From Glandiceps talaboti (Eukaryota > Hemichordata > Enteropneusta > Spengelidae), in the NCBI RefSeq assembly GCF_964340395.1, contig NC_135570.1, positions 12,768,822 through 12,832,821 of the forward strand: a stretch of 64,000 nucleotides of DNA, in the 5' to 3' direction. The notes beneath the pieces are model-generated. The model made no database searches and was not told the DNA's origin. It worked only from the letters and a program-made list of their open reading frames with translations. Each line of letters starts with the position of its first letter. The stretch's first letter is position 1. This document shows positions 1-13,313 of the stretch, in pieces. A program made the position numbers and the translations under genes.

Positions 1-991
1 GTATTTGAAAAGAGACACTTCTGAATAATGTTAAAATATACAATGTGTTTATCGCAAAAAATCAAGACTTTGATAAATTTGAAGAGGCCTCCCAATTCTT
101 AATTTTATTCCCCACCTATGTTGAATTGAAACCCCAACATCAGCAAAATTTGGGAGAAATTTATTTGTGTCAGTGGTTTGTTGGATTAATCATATTCAGA
201 TAGATTATCAAATTGATAGTCTAAATAAAACTTTAATGATTTTGTTGAAATAGATTAATTTAGATCTTTTTGATTCTTTACATTCCTACATTTTGTATGA
301 TTCGTGCAATTCTTTTTAATGGTGGATTTATGTCGCATTAGTCTTCAAATTGAAATACAGGCATTATATTTTATGATCTGTACTAAAAAAATGTGTTTTT
401 TTACGCGGTTTTCTTCTTACCTTGAGTCCCTATATGCTGACTGACAGAAAAATAAAGATAGTGAAAAAATGATAAACAAAAAGTCGCTTCCCCTAAAAAA
501 ACAACCCAAAAAACCCCATACATTCAAGTGAACTTTATTTGACACTAAGTTTAATTTTCATCATGGTGTAGAAAGTCTTAATGATCGATGAGGAGTTACT
601 ATCATTTTTTTTTGACATTTAGGTAATTTATTTTAATCATTCTCAGGAAATTATTCTAAGCTTTAATTAGTTATTGTTACTAATTGGTAGGTTTGTTAAT
701 TGATTTTGGCACTAATATTTCATTTTTGTTGGCTGCAGTAATTTGATATCCTCACCTGAGATCAGTATTATTGTACAATTTTGCCAGAAAGACACATCAT
801 AATATTTGCTGGAATTTGATAAACTTTGTCAAGGTGAACAGTACTTACGTAATAAAATACCACAAATAAGTACATTTAGCATCCACATGTACATGTCAAC
901 TGTCACAATGATAAACAGTAACATTAAAACAGTTTATTATGCATCTTGCAGTTTGATTGCAGTTAATATTAACAGCAAAATGTACTTAATT

Positions 992-1250
992 TTCATACAT
1001 TTGTATACACATGTATAAATTTACATATATTTGTAGACATATGCATCAATTTACATATATGTGTATACATATGCATAAATTTACATGTATTTGTATACAT
1101 ACATGTATGTATAAATTTACATATATTAGTAGACATGCATAAATTTACATATATTTGTACACATATGCATAAATTTACATGTATTTGTATACATACATAC
1201 ATGTATGTATAAATTTACGTATATCTGTATACATATACATAACTTTACAT
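992..1250. repeat. AT-rich tandem repeat, about 30-bp unit
   Basis: Eight or nine imperfect copies of a unit built on aatttacatatatttgta and catatgcat. Copies of aatttac start at 1018, 1048, 1078, 1114, 1142, 1172 and 1212, so the period is mostly 28-30 bases with some 36-40. Short open frames on both strands here are by-products of the repeat. Confidence 0.85.
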
Positions 1251-2489
1251 GCCTGCTACCGATGATAAATAGTTGTTAAAAAAGTGTATATAGAATGAAT
1301 CATGCATATCATTGTGACTAACATTGTTAATAGTAAAATATAAAGAAACCCCCAGTGAACATGTTATACTAGTAGTACACACATCTCTACTTCCCATGAT
1401 AAATAGCAATGTAAAAACAACTCACGTATGCAAAATGAATTGTGCATATCGTTACGACTAATATTTAAGTAAAATGAACAGATAGGAAATATGATATATT
1501 AGAAAACATTGTAGTACTATGCATTCTAACTAGTGATGTTAATAATTTTAAGTAATACCTAGTACAAATGTAAATTTAACTTATTTCACTGCTCATAAAA
1601 ACTTCTGACCCAAATTAAACGGTGAAAAAGATAATGAACATATTAGATTACATTTCACATTATACATGATAAAAGTGGTGTTATTACCCAGTGAAAATGT
1701 AAAATTTAGATCATATCACAGCTCATAAAACTCATCACTACCCAAATAAAATGTTGAAACTGCCTAAACTTACTGAATACACACCTAGATGTGAAATTTG
1801 AAGAAAGCCAATATTATTCCTATAGTAGTGGGTCAACGGGAATATTTCAGTACTTGTTTTGAAAGCGTCCTTTGTGTGTAAAAGGTCAGAAGAACGATTC
1901 CCACGAAAACAATTGGTGATTGATCCCAGAGGGACCATCCCAATGGTACAGTTTAAGTTTGTATTTCAGTCTGAGTGCTTTTATAATGTACCTGATACAA
2001 AGGTGTGCTGTGTACTGTTGACCCATTGTTCACCTCCACCCACATTTAATAGTTATTGAACTCACCAACAATCAGCCAGGGCATTGTAGACAGTACAACA
2101 GTGTTCACAGGGTGGAATTGGACATGAAGATGTTTGTATTCTGTCGTAGGAGATTGGTGGGGGACACCCCTCTTTTCCCTTGGACCCTTCCCCTCCCCCA
2201 TGACCAGCAAGCTGGACAACTTTAACAATTGCCTTCCCATTACAATTTTTTGAACACCTTGTCAATGAAACATTAGTATGTTTGTCAATGAAATATTGTT
2301 TATGTTGAAGAGGGAAATAGGTAACCAGGTAAATACCTAGAATACCCTGCAATAACGCTTTAGTAAGCCAAGGTACATTTTACCTATATATCACTCTTAA
2401 TAAAGTTTCTGTCTGGTCACCATTACTTTATTACTTGGTAGCTGATGGAATCTTTTGATTAATGAATGGAGTACAAAGGGTAGAATTGT

Positions 2490-2577
2490 TCCTTATACAC
2501 ATGTACATGCATACACAGATACTCATACAGTCATACACACATACACACATACTCCAACATACTCATGTATACACACA

Positions 2578-2620
<43 letters not shown>

Positions 2621-3060
2621 ACACACACACACACACACGCACACACTCATCTATACACTGGTTGTATACACACATGTACGTGTACAGTAGACAGATACCA
2701 TACAAAGATACACATATATACATGTATGTAGAGACAGGTATATTCATGTACAAATGTATGTACACCCACATGTACGCAAATATGTATACATGCAACTAAA
2801 CATACACACATACACATAAATGTACCACACTCGTGTACATGTACAATGTACACACACATGCACACACACATGTATACAAATATACATGTATGTGTACATT
2901 GTATGCACACTCACATGTTCACAAATGTATACGTGCAACAATACATGTATGTACCCACACATGGTATATATAGACATGTACATTGTATGTGCACACTTGC
3001 ATGATGTAGTGAGAATGACAGGGCGAAAACCTATATAGTAAATATACATGTACATGTATA
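2490..3060. repeat. CA-rich and ACATGTA-rich low-complexity region with (AC)n core
   Basis: A (CA)n microsatellite at about 2571-2645, interrupted once by a T, sits in a 570-base region of acaca, tacatgta and cacatgt words. Open frames of 70-150 codons on both strands through it are artefacts of low stop-codon density. Confidence 0.9.
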
Positions 3061-4610
3061 CAGTCTGTTTAGAAATAATGTGAGCACCTTGCATACAAAA
3101 TGTAGATAGGTCAGGCTTAGAATGAGTAATTATGAAGTCATGTGGTAAGGACGTCTTCTGGGTAGTAATTTGGTTGCCTTGGTAATCTACCAATAAATCA
3201 TTCCAGCAAACGAGGCCAGTTGTCTGCTGTTTGGGATAATGGCATCATTTAGACAGTTTTAGTATGCAGTGCATAGCCTTGTCTATAAATTGTTTACCAT
3301 GTTGATGCAAACTTCACCACTTGGTGCAATACCTCCTGATAAAGGGTATTCACACTTGTCTGATATATTTGAAGGAATGAAGTATTCTAAGAAATGGTGA
3401 TAAATTACTCTGATTGCAAATAAAATTAGTGTTATATCTTCATGGCATACTGAAGTTCAAAATAGGATTGTTTTCAGAATAAATATAACTAGACAGGCGG
3501 GAGACCAACTTTTTTTTTTGCATCAGCAGCTTCACCAAGGTTCATCATCCTCCACTTGAAATGGTCACAATTTTTAGAAATAAAAGGATGTGTGTAATGT
3601 AATAAATATGATCCAGAATAAAAGGCGCAGTTTAGAGTTGTATAGTATGAAAGGAAAAAAAGACTTTTCTAAATAGGCTAAGAATTTCAAAGAAAAAGAA
3701 AGTGTTAAAATGTGTGCAGTGATCTGAGAATTGGAAAAAAGAATTTGTAAAATGGAGCAAGACATTGTGAAGAAATAACTTCATTAGAAGCCAATGCGAC
3801 GTCTCAATCCATCTTCTATGGACCTTGGTCACGCAATGATTTAATTATTCAGTGTTAATGTCTCGGAAACTGGTGGATTGAAACATTGTATTTGTTTCCA
3901 ATTTTCTGTTTTAAAGTAATTATAATTTACGGTCCTATTGATTCTTGCAACCATGAATAATATATTCTCCAAATAACTTAGTAGTTGAGGAAACATTAAT
4001 ATTTAGGGAGAAAGTGATGGCTGCTATTTGCATTATATAAAGCTACCTTTTTTGTACAGAAAGAGGAATCGCTAGCAACATATTCAATGTTTGTTTTCAC
4101 TATTTACCAAAAAACATTGCAATGTCACATCAGTGATAGTAGAATTGCTGCTTGTTATTTTATAGAAGCGATGTTATATTATTAAAAAAAATTCAAAATT
4201 TTTTCGCCTATATTAACAACTGTAGTGTATAGAGGATAGACAAAACATGGAACTACTTTCAATAACTGATAAAATCCAGTGAAAAAAAAATTGTGTGTAG
4301 TTTGTGAGGATTGTATGCATGTCATACTTAAAGTAATGTCACAGGAACTGAGGTACTCTATTGCTCATTTTGAAGATATTGCAACATCATACAAAAACTA
4401 GACTGCTTCATTTTCATTGACGTGTGATGAATTGTAATAGAAATATTATTAAAATTAGCTGTCCTAAAAAATGAAATGGCGCCATCGTTAATGGATACTT
4501 CCATTACAATTTGTTCACAGTATAGTTGATTTGGCTGCAAAAAACTGACACACCCACTTTTTATTTCCCATGATTCTATGCAAGATAGTGAAAGGTGTGA
4601 ATCCTTGAAA

Positions 4611-4628
4611 CAGCGCCCCCTAGAGTCA
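4611..4628 (-). promoter_or_regulatory. CTCF-like site
   Basis: Minus strand TGACTCTAGGGGGCGCTG; CTAGGGGGCGCT is a good CTCF core but the upstream CCA is absent. Confidence 0.25.
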
Positions 4629-7600
4629 ACAACTGAATTTTATCAATATTTTTGTCTTGAAGGTATGAAATGAAATGAAATGAAAATAATGAAGTCGACA
4701 TTAGTGATTATCCAACCTTGAATAAAGGAGAAATAAAATTAGTCTTTCCAGTTGATCAAATATTTAATATTAACAAAGTAAAATTTTTTATGTGTCTGAA
4801 ATTATGCAACATTGATATATTTGCAAAAGCATAATATAGTTATTGTCAAATCGTTTTCTCGTCAAAGGTCGTCAATTTGTCATTAATTTCACAGATGCAT
4901 TTTATTATGAAATGAGCAATGATGCAAAAAGACTGAGCCCGATTAATATTGCCAATATGTGTATGTCAGAGGTTGCCACGGAAATGAATGGAACATAATT
5001 TGCTGCAAGGCATAGTCTGTGTTTCAGCAGCTTAGTTTATTGAGTTAGAAAGATTACATATGGAATTACTCTGTTAGTGTACATGTAGACTTTCAATGTG
5101 TATATTAATATGAAATATATTAATCCCAAAGTCTTAACCAAAAGTAAAGCTTGTATCAGTTATAAACACACAAAAATGTACATTTTCTTCCCATTTTGTT
5201 CAGAAATGATATTATTCTAACTTTTGGAATATTATGTTATAAAGCCATGTGGTGCCAAAAGACTCAAAGTGTGACCAGAAGAATGCATATTATCTTACTA
5301 ATTATGGATTTTTGATAACAAAATTTACTTGGCCATATTTCTTGTGAATATTATAAACTGCTACATGTAGATATCCAGATTTTCAAAGTGCAAATCAAAA
5401 TTCACAAAAATGTGTAAAATTTCACCAATTTTCTTATGAGAAGGTATGTAATAAGATTACGAAGCAATGTGTCATATCAGAAGACTTTCAAAGTGGAAAT
5501 TAAAATGAAGAATGTAAAATCACAGAAAATAGAAAACCACAAGAAATTTGATTTCACTAATTTTCTTGTGAAAACGTGTATGATAGATTATGAAACTATA
5601 TGTCATCCAAAGGATAGTTTGCAGGCTTTCGTCTACGTCGTGATTATAGAATTATAATAACATTTCACTTCTTTGTTGCTTGAGGGCATACAACTGAATT
5701 CCAGACTAAGTATAATTAATCAAGATACAGTAACATTGCCTGTTTGTAAATTGAATCTTGCGAGATGTACCTTTGAAGAGATTTGTGTCGTAAATGAATT
5801 TCCAAACTAATTTTTGCACGTGTGATGAAAGTGCCCTTTTCATGGAAACTGTAAATCAGAACGGATCATACTATAGTCTGTAAAATATGGCATATCATTG
5901 TGTGTCCTACCAAATTAGATGACTACATGTAGTTAGGACTGAACAACATTTTGTATCTCAAAGTCTAAACTGACCAACGATTCATAGAAATTCCAGCATT
6001 TCAGTTCATCTTATTCAAAAATTGATTGAGATTATGTCGCAGATTTTCCTGGCATAATGAATTTTGTCATCATTTCACTATTCTCTGTTAGTGTGGCGTA
6101 GAATCCAGACAAATGGGGATTTTCAATTTTGATGGGGAAATAGCGAATTCAAAACCTCCAATTTGCATGGATTCCAGGCTACTATTGGTGATACATACAA
6201 GGGTATATTTGTATCATTAGCAACTCTGTTAGTGTTAGATAGTTGTAGTTTTTCACCTATTGGTAAAATAACAAATGCAAACAAGAACAAAAACATCTCG
6301 CCTACATTGTATAGACCATTCCAGACTGCAAACAGGAAATTGAGAATACAGCGCCGTCACTCAAATTTGGGTATCATCATATCATAGTACCGTTTCTTAA
6401 GAGCTTTATCCCTTGGTATTGTGTAGAAGTGTAAATCAGGGATGTTTTCTGTATTGTTCAGACATCAAGGAAAACAGCAGTGCTCGATGATTAACCAAGT
6501 AACCTATACAAATGTATACCCCCAAGGTACACACACAGGAAGTAGAGCGCCACCATGGCAAGTTTTGGAAAGGCCTATTGGTAAACTATCCTCTGAAAGA
6601 ATAATAGAGTTGTCAATGTTCTGTATATATCAATTTTGTTGTATTCATTCTCTGCCAGTATATTTTGAATGAGTGACAGTCATGTAGACAACACCGTTTA
6701 CACATTGGTGTATTCTCAGTTGAAAAAGGTAAATTTCAAGTTTCATATTGAAATTAAAATTAAGTAAATTCTGATTGTGTGACAGTGAAACGTGATCTAG
6801 AGAATATTTTTGGTTGAAGAAATGTGCTGTTCATCATGAATGTAGTGAAATGCGTTTATGATACCTCAATTGAAATTGAAAAGGTGAAAGTGTATAGTGA
6901 GGGTTTTTGGTACAGAAAGGTATTTTGCAATGTGCATTAAGTGAAACACAATCATAATTATTCAAATGACAGCATTAGGAGTGAAATTGATGCAAAGAGT
7001 GTGTTTACGGTAAAGAAAAGGTATTTTACCTTGTGAAACAGAAATACAATTGTTTGACAAAGGGTCTAATTCTGAGTGCACATGTTTCCTGACCAGAATA
7101 TTTAAAAGTAACGGTTTAACAGCCTTGTATTGTCACAAAGCAGACTAAAGCTAATTACATTTAAGCATCGTCATAGAAACGTATTAGTTAGAAATGGGAT
7201 TATAGATTCTATACCAAAAACAATAATTGCATCTGGAAGTGCAATAATCGTGCAAGTCCTGTCGCTGAAGTCGTACGAGTCACACTTAAAGATGCCGTAC
7301 AACACTCTGTAACAGGGTTGCTATAGTAACTGTCTCATCTGTCAGGCAGGCTTACATGTATGTGCAGACGTGTGTGAGGAGTCAGCCATTCTAGGACTGT
7401 CTTTTCGTGATTAGTCATTTGTACGGCTGACTTCATTGTCTTATCAGCTTGTAGCGCTTGATGAGTAAAGTAAACTGTGCCTTGGACTTATTCACGTGTT
7501 GTCTGAGTAGGATAGAGGCTGAGAAACGTGAACAAAATGACACATTTTCTAACAGCATATCATTTAGAAATGGAATCCCCGCCCATCTCTTGTAAGGTGA

Positions 7601-7679
7601 GTAAGACGGTGATGTATGTTTCATGGCTCGTCTGTTTCTTACATATTCTTTTGCACCAACAAAATTATTATACAGTATA

Positions 7680-7750
7680 AACTAAGTCAGTTTTACCAGA
7701 TTTCCTTATTTCTGTTACAAGGGTTCCCGAAACCTTAGCATAAAACACTG
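7680..7750 (+). repeat. Dispersed repeat, copy 1 (TTTTACCAGATTTCC family)
   Basis: Shares the pattern ttttaccagatttcctt, then tctgttac, then ggttcc, then acctta with 14190-14250, and more loosely with 40655-40775. Three diverged copies on the + strand suggest an old interspersed element of unknown class. Confidence 0.5.
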
Positions 7751-8379
7751 CTGTATGTACAAATGTAGGATACATTGTACATGCACCTATAAAATGGCTT
7801 CTACACATGTATTATGTAATTAATATAAGTATTGCCAGCTGCAGTATTTATTTGACCATAAAGGTAACAGCTATGTGCTATTATTATGCTGAATATTACC
7901 TTATTGTTTCCCCCTGATATGTTTCTTGTTTTGCATAGGAAAATATGAGTGATATAAGAAGCTTTGTCACTACAAATTTAAGAGTATCAAAACCATTATG
8001 TCAGAAGTGTTCCATGCTAAATGATGAATAATTCTGAGAGATTGCATAATTACACCTGTACAAACATAATTTATGACAAAATTATGGATAATAATTGCTA
8101 TTTGGAGAGTTTTGACACATGTTTTGAGCATGTGCCCACAAAACTAGTGACCTTACAATGTACATGTATACTTGTGAGATGTATCATGACGTAGAATGAA
8201 CCAAAAAATAAATCTTGTATTTTCTGTTAAAATGTGTACTACTGTGCAAGGAATGACACTAGCTTCATGGGAAGACATAATTAGTAATGATAACTTTATC
8301 AAAGCATAAACACCACAGGAGCCAAGATTCCATAACTTGTTAATAGAATGCTACATCTTGTAACATTGAATGTGGCTGT

Positions 8380-8480
8380 TCGCGTTACGTTATAACATGC
8401 ACAGGTATGAATAATTTAAGTGATAATCGTGTTACATTTAATTATAACATTCACAGATATAAACATAGTGATAAATAAAA
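8380..8480. repeat. Short degenerate tandem duplication
   Basis: The pattern gttac, ttataacat, cacag, tat, aagtgataat occurs twice in succession about 50-55 bases apart. Old local duplication, no function visible. Confidence 0.4.
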
Positions 8481-9718
8481 GTGTTGCTTGACCCTGCATT
8501 AGTGGCACCTGCTGTTATTTTGTATCAGTTGCACTTTTGTTTTTCTTAAATTTTGTTGTTGGGTGAAGTCATTCCTTACATGTAGCCCACTTCATTCAAG
8601 CAAATGCATCTGTGTTTTTTCGCTGGTTGTATCTGACTGTAACATGCCTGCATATGCAGTGGTGTGACTCTGGCACCTCCTTCTCACTTTCATGTAACTA
8701 CAAGTATGTCATCAGTATGAGTTAAGGATATCAATCATGCTGTCAATGGCTGTAAATGGGGCAGGAAGGTAAATGTCAAGGGTAAATCCATATCTTTAGT
8801 GCAAGGTAAACCTGATCATGAACTTGGCATTCTGATTATCGAAATTACCTTGATTGAAAATATTGATGACAGTATAGAAAGAAAAGAAAATTTTTCAAGG
8901 AAAATACTGTCAACTACAGATGGAAATAACAAGAAGGCCATATTGGATAAACATTGATGAGAATTGATAGACAGGGATAAGAGAAAATTACTGGTCAATT
9001 CTTTTAACCTTGACACACATATGGGGCTTAAAGGAATGACAGCTGAGATGTGCATATGTAGATGAAGTGTGTAAATGGAGATGGGGAGAGTAGATCACAG
9101 GTTCAATTTGTGTTATATAAGTGTCACGGGTGTGGTTATTACTACTGATTAGTCTCTGTATAAATTGCAGTTGGCTGCAAGTGTTCAGTTATTTTGTACA
9201 TAATTGCCAAGGTTGTTTTATACTCCAGTTATGTATATATGCCACCCATTATGCGTAATAACAGTAAAGGTAATTTTATGGGCGAACTCATGAATTTTGT
9301 ACTCATGTGTGACATGTCAAATGAATGTACAAGGGTGGATTTAATGCGCCAAAGTGAAATAGAGATAAGTTCTCGTAAATATGCCATCGTTATTCATTAG
9401 TCGGTCTAACAAGCTTTGCTTGAGGTGATGCTTTTAATGAAATTGACATTGGTGGTTGAGGTGCCCTGGAATTGATGCATGTACTCAGTGTTAGGTAGAG
9501 ATGTACTAGGCATGCATATATGGGTTGTACTTTAAGGTTCTTAGCCGTTCAGTGTACCGTTCCTTACATTCTTGGCCGTACACGAAACAGAGCAACATAG
9601 ATCAAACCTATCTATAGAACTAAACATCAGTTTTATGACGACAGTAATTGTACGCGCATATATGTAAATTATACACTTGATCGTATCCGACTGTTGATAT
9701 CTTGAATAGTAATACTCA

Positions 9719-9922
9719 ATGAATATTAATTACCGACCAGCACTCCTTTCAGAATGGGGAGAACCATCATCGGTTAGATAAACCTCAGTAAGTTGCTTAC
9801 ACAAATTATGTACTTTGAATTAGCTGACCTCTGATATATTATCATATTCATTTAGTTTATGAATATTCATGAATATCTAATTACTGACCAGCTCTCCTTT
9901 GAGACTAGGGAGACCCATGTGG
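9719..9922 (+). repeat. Duplicated segment, spacing about 142 bp
   Basis: A 50-base block with gaatat, ctaatta, accagc, ctccttt and ggggaga occurs at about 9719-9768 and again at about 9861-9912 with moderate divergence. Confidence 0.5.
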
Positions 9923-10564
9923 TATGGGGAGGGTCAGTGTTTGAACAAAATGTAGACTGACTGAATGATTCATTGTTGTTTGTGTTTCTATAACCATACA
10001 CTAAACATGGTTGTAGTGGGTGATTACAAAAGTGTTCATAGCAGTGAATCTGTCAGTCTAGGGTGAATGCTTCACATAGACAGCTCAGAAATTGGCATGC
10101 ATCAAGTGACAGAAATGACGTGAGAGATATGGAGCACTTCATGAATGAATGAATACCTGTAATGACTTGTTCTTTATAGGCAAATAGATCTAATTGGAAA
10201 GCTGTCAATCATGTACTGTGTCAGTACTACTTAGACATTTTTTGTGATAATTAGTCTGCTATAAATTGATGTTACTGCAAGTCAAATTTCGCTTGAATGG
10301 TTTGTCATCTCTGCATTCAACCTTTGTGTTGTGTTTTCTGTACAATCCAGAAATGATGTATTGTCAGTGATGTCATGTGAGGTACTTAGTATATGATGTA
10401 ATTGTGAAGTTAAAACTGGTGAAACTAAAATACAAAAGATGATTGTTGTCATCTTCAGCTAAGTAAAGCAAGTACAAATTGAATAACGTTTGGCTGAGGT
10501 CACAGTATTTTTCTGTTCAAAATGTTGTTCTGCTGATACTGGTATGTAAAATTAATGGCAATGC

Positions 10565-11175
10565 TAATGTAATGCAGATTTCATTTTGTTTTACTTATGA
10601 TCAAGGTCAAAGGTTGTTTTAGTAAGGTCAAGGTCAAGGTTAGTTTCCTATGATCCAGGTCAAAGGTTAGTTTATGTATGATTGACTCTAGGATTAATTA
10701 TAATTAAATTGCCTATTAGATGATAAGTGAAGCTAATGAGAGGTTAGGTCCATGTATTCAGCTTAACTATACTGTAGAAATTTTATTTTGTATCCATTTT
10801 GTTTTTACCTGGCCAAGGTCAAAGGTCAAAAGTTTGTTAAAATTAACGACTTCAATAGAGATGATGGAACCTCAGTGAAATTATGGGAAGCTAGGTAATA
10901 GGCTAAACTACATATTTTTTATTATTTTTTCTATGCAATCTGTAATCGTTTTGTTTTAAATTGTGATCAAGGTCAAAGCTGGGTTTAGTGAAGATTTATG
11001 TTGACTCTCTGATTCATTATGATCGGAATACATATTAGATGATGGAATTCATTGCAAAACTAATTGGAGACTACCTGGCTAGGTTCTCAGCTGTGATGCA
11101 AATTTCATTTTGTTTTATTTATGATCAAGGTCAAATGTTTGGTTAATTATGATTGAGGTCCATTTTAGGATTAAT
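10565..11175 (+). repeat. Degenerate long tandem repeat rich in AGGTCA half-sites
   Basis: Three or four diverged units each carry a ttcattttgttttacttatg word, then gatcaaggtcaaaggt, then a gactctnggattaat word, then attagatgat. Every unit contains one or more AGGTCA/TCAAGGTCA nuclear-receptor half-sites. One, at 10816-10828, is a perfect direct repeat spaced by one base. Age and spacing vary, so unit borders are not sharp. Confidence 0.65.
10816..10828 (+). promoter_or_regulatory. Perfect DR1 (AGGTCA-A-AGGTCA)
   Basis: Two perfect AGGTCA half-sites separated by one base, the consensus bound by RXR heterodimers, HNF4 and COUP-TF type receptors. It lies inside a repeat full of half-sites, so it may be a repeat by-product. 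Confidence 0.35.
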
Positions 11176-11389
11176 ATGACCAAAGTCAGTGCAGTGTAAT
11201 TTGAAGCCAAATGGTGACAGTCAAGGACTGCATCAATTTAGATTTTTGTAAATTTGACAGAAAGTAATCTCATTTAACGAGGATGAAAGACAAATGAGAG
11301 AAAAATAGAAGGGCATTTAGTGACCCATTCTGGCAACATTTGATTATAGTTATGGTGTTGTAACAGCCAAGCTAGATGAAGAAGAATGT

Positions 11390-11550
11390 CCTGATTTACA
11401 TCAGTTTATTTATCGGATAACCAATGGGAGCTAGTCACATTTGTAGGCGCCTTTGGTTCAGTATTAGTGGAGAAGGAAACCGGAGTATCTGAGGAAAACC
11501 TGTGTTGCTCGATAGAGTCAAACTGAACAACACTCTTTTTACTTACAACA
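11390..11550 (+). repeat. Dispersed repeat (GGAAACCGGAGTA family), + copy
   Basis: Contains ggataaccaatgggagct, cctttggttcagt, ggaaaccggagtatctg, ggaaaacctg and gtcaaactgaac in order. The same order occurs, reverse-complemented, at 39235-39405 with good identity over about 150 bases. The ggaaaccgg/ggaaaacc core is common in marine invertebrate DNA, but I cannot name the element. Confidence 0.65.
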
Positions 11551-12377
11551 TGGTAAATTATCTACATTATACCATGCATGAGCCAAGTTGAACAACAAAT
11601 ATGGAATTATATTTTGGTCGTTCTACATCACAACACTGCACTTCTATGTCATGACAATGCGTGTCCACATAACTGATCCTGCTGTGTTTGAAATATGAGT
11701 CAAAACTTTCAAAATTTTCATTACTTTCCCTGAGTTTTCTTTGATATTACTGGTGCTGGTATAATTATGTTATTCTCCAATATTTTTCTTCATTCAGCAG
11801 GAAAATACTCATGATATAAAGATTGTCACGATGAGTTGCTAAAGGTCACTTGTATTTTCCTTGGCTGAAGGAAAAAAAATATTGGGGAATAACATCTAAT
11901 TATGCAGTATATAGTGAAAATAAAGCTTGGTTAGTTAGTATCGGCAGTCTAGTATATCTACTTGTATTGCAATTATTGCAGTATTCAATTACTTTCATGG
12001 AATTTTCCTGTTTTTTTTTTAGCATTAATGATTTAGACGCCAATCTGGTCTTATTTCGTCAGCATCAGAGTTCATAGTTACCAGGCTGAGAATTTGATTT
12101 ACTGAATCAATTTGCTACAAGATTGAGATTGGGACTGAGTAGGATAATTAGCTACTAGGTTGAGAGGTCTGATTGACTGGGTTGATTTGATAGCAGGCTC
12201 AGATTTTGATTGACTCTCCTTATTGGTATTCAGGAAAGTGTCTCCTAAAACTCAATAAAATTGAGGAGACTTTGAAGTAAGAAACATCAGATAATTGGAC
12301 CAGGGCAGTAATTTACTGTACACTCACTAAATAATCTGTCTACCGACTAATTTCAAAGTATACAAAACGAGTAATGT

Positions 12378-12640
12378 CACTCCAGAACATGATTACTACT
12401 TATAATCAGAAGAAAAGAAAAGTAAAAAAAAAAAAAGTTTGTTTGGTAAAAGAAATGACAAATCCTTTTACCTACATTAAATTTTATGACCAACGTTTCG
12501 ACCCCACACAGGAGGTCTTCTTCAGGGTCTAAAAGGAATAACAAAAGTGAGGAAAATAAACAGAACAATCGATAACTGAGGTCTACTACAATAAAAATTA
12601 CAAAGTGATAAAATTGCGGTAAAAAGTACTGCAAGAAGTG
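12378..12640 (-). mobile_element. Penelope-like retroelement fragment (tail with hammerhead-like core)
   Basis: On the - strand the sequence carries CTGAAGA, GACC...GGTC and GAAACGTTGG, the word set spread through animal genomes by Penelope-like elements, whose terminal repeats carry hammerhead ribozymes or small variants. A short open frame reads ...LLDPEEDLLCGVETLVIK across this motif, a peptide often conceptually translated from this repeat but not a real protein. No reverse transcriptase or GIY-YIG coding remains, so this is a short relic. The family assignment is from the motif only. Confidence 0.5.
12482..12534 (-). ncRNA. Hammerhead-ribozyme-like core
   Basis: On the - strand: TTTTAGACC, CTGAAGA, A, GACC, a 10-base loop, GGTC, GAAA, CGTT, GGTCATAAAA. 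TTTTA-GACC pairs with GGTC-(A)-TAAAA (stem I). CTGAAGA fits the CUGANGA box, GACC/GGTC is stem II and GAAA follows. Stem III is reduced to one A-U pair around CG, with UU at the expected cleavage position. One extra A after the CUGANGA box is a departure from the consensus. Small hammerhead variants with tiny stem III that work as dimers are known in Penelope-like elements. Activity here is unproven. Confidence 0.4.
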
Positions 12641-12777
12641 GAAGACAAAAAGGATCAGTCATAGTGGTAAAAGGTAGTTAAAACTCAGAAATAAACTCCT
12701 AAACTGGCACTACATTTGGAGAACTTGTACTTCTTGAAAATATCATGGAAATATTAGCTTAGGCTGCCTCAGTTCAA

Positions 12778-12794
12778 CAGCGCCCTCTAGTGAC
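12778..12794 (-). promoter_or_regulatory. CTCF-like site
   Basis: The - strand reads GTCACTAGAGGGCGCTG, close to the CTCF core CCASYAGRKGGCGC. Similar words at 4611-4628 (- strand TGACTCTAGGGGGCGCTG) and 50008-50023 (- strand ACCACAGAGGGCGCTG) face the same way. The word appears to be part of a dispersed repeat, so binding is unproven. Confidence 0.35.
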
Positions 12795-13313
12795 AATTTT
12801 GTCGTTCTGTTCACATGAGTGATTTGAGTACAGTAATTAATGATGTGTCTTTTTACCTAGCTGTAGGCAGGTACATGTTGTATTCTACATATAACTTACA
12901 TGTAACTCCCTATACACACCTTATACAAACAATTAGAATCAACCAACTTTCTCTGTTTGTAGGAAAACAGTATCTAATCTTGGTCACCAATGACATACAT
13001 ACCCGTACATATTATTTGCATATGAAAAATTCATTTTTGTTCCAATTTTATATTAGCAGGAAAAAATATGAAAGCAAAAAGAACAACCTGCATATAGCCA
13101 AGTGACCTGTTTCAACTTGTTTTTTCTTGCCTGCCACTGATCTTACAGAAACAACTATACATTTCCCACTCTAGGTAGTGTCAGTAGGCTTCGACTTCTG
13201 CTTATTTCAAATTTAACACATAGCTTTGATAGTCAGATATAACCAAATGAATTGTTTCAGCTATGATTTTCTATTGATTTCTATTGGTCTATTAAACAGA
13301 CTACCACATTATA

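Noticed and set aside
2744-3193. 149-codon minus-strand frame through CA-rich DNA
   Set aside because: Cys/Val/Tyr/Met-rich translation of (tacatgta/caca) low-complexity repeats.
12378-12634. 85-codon minus-strand frame containing DPEEDLLCGVETLVIK as a protein-coding gene
   Set aside because: This peptide is a conceptual translation of the hammerhead-like repeat core (ctgaagaagacctcct...), a known source of spurious predicted proteins.
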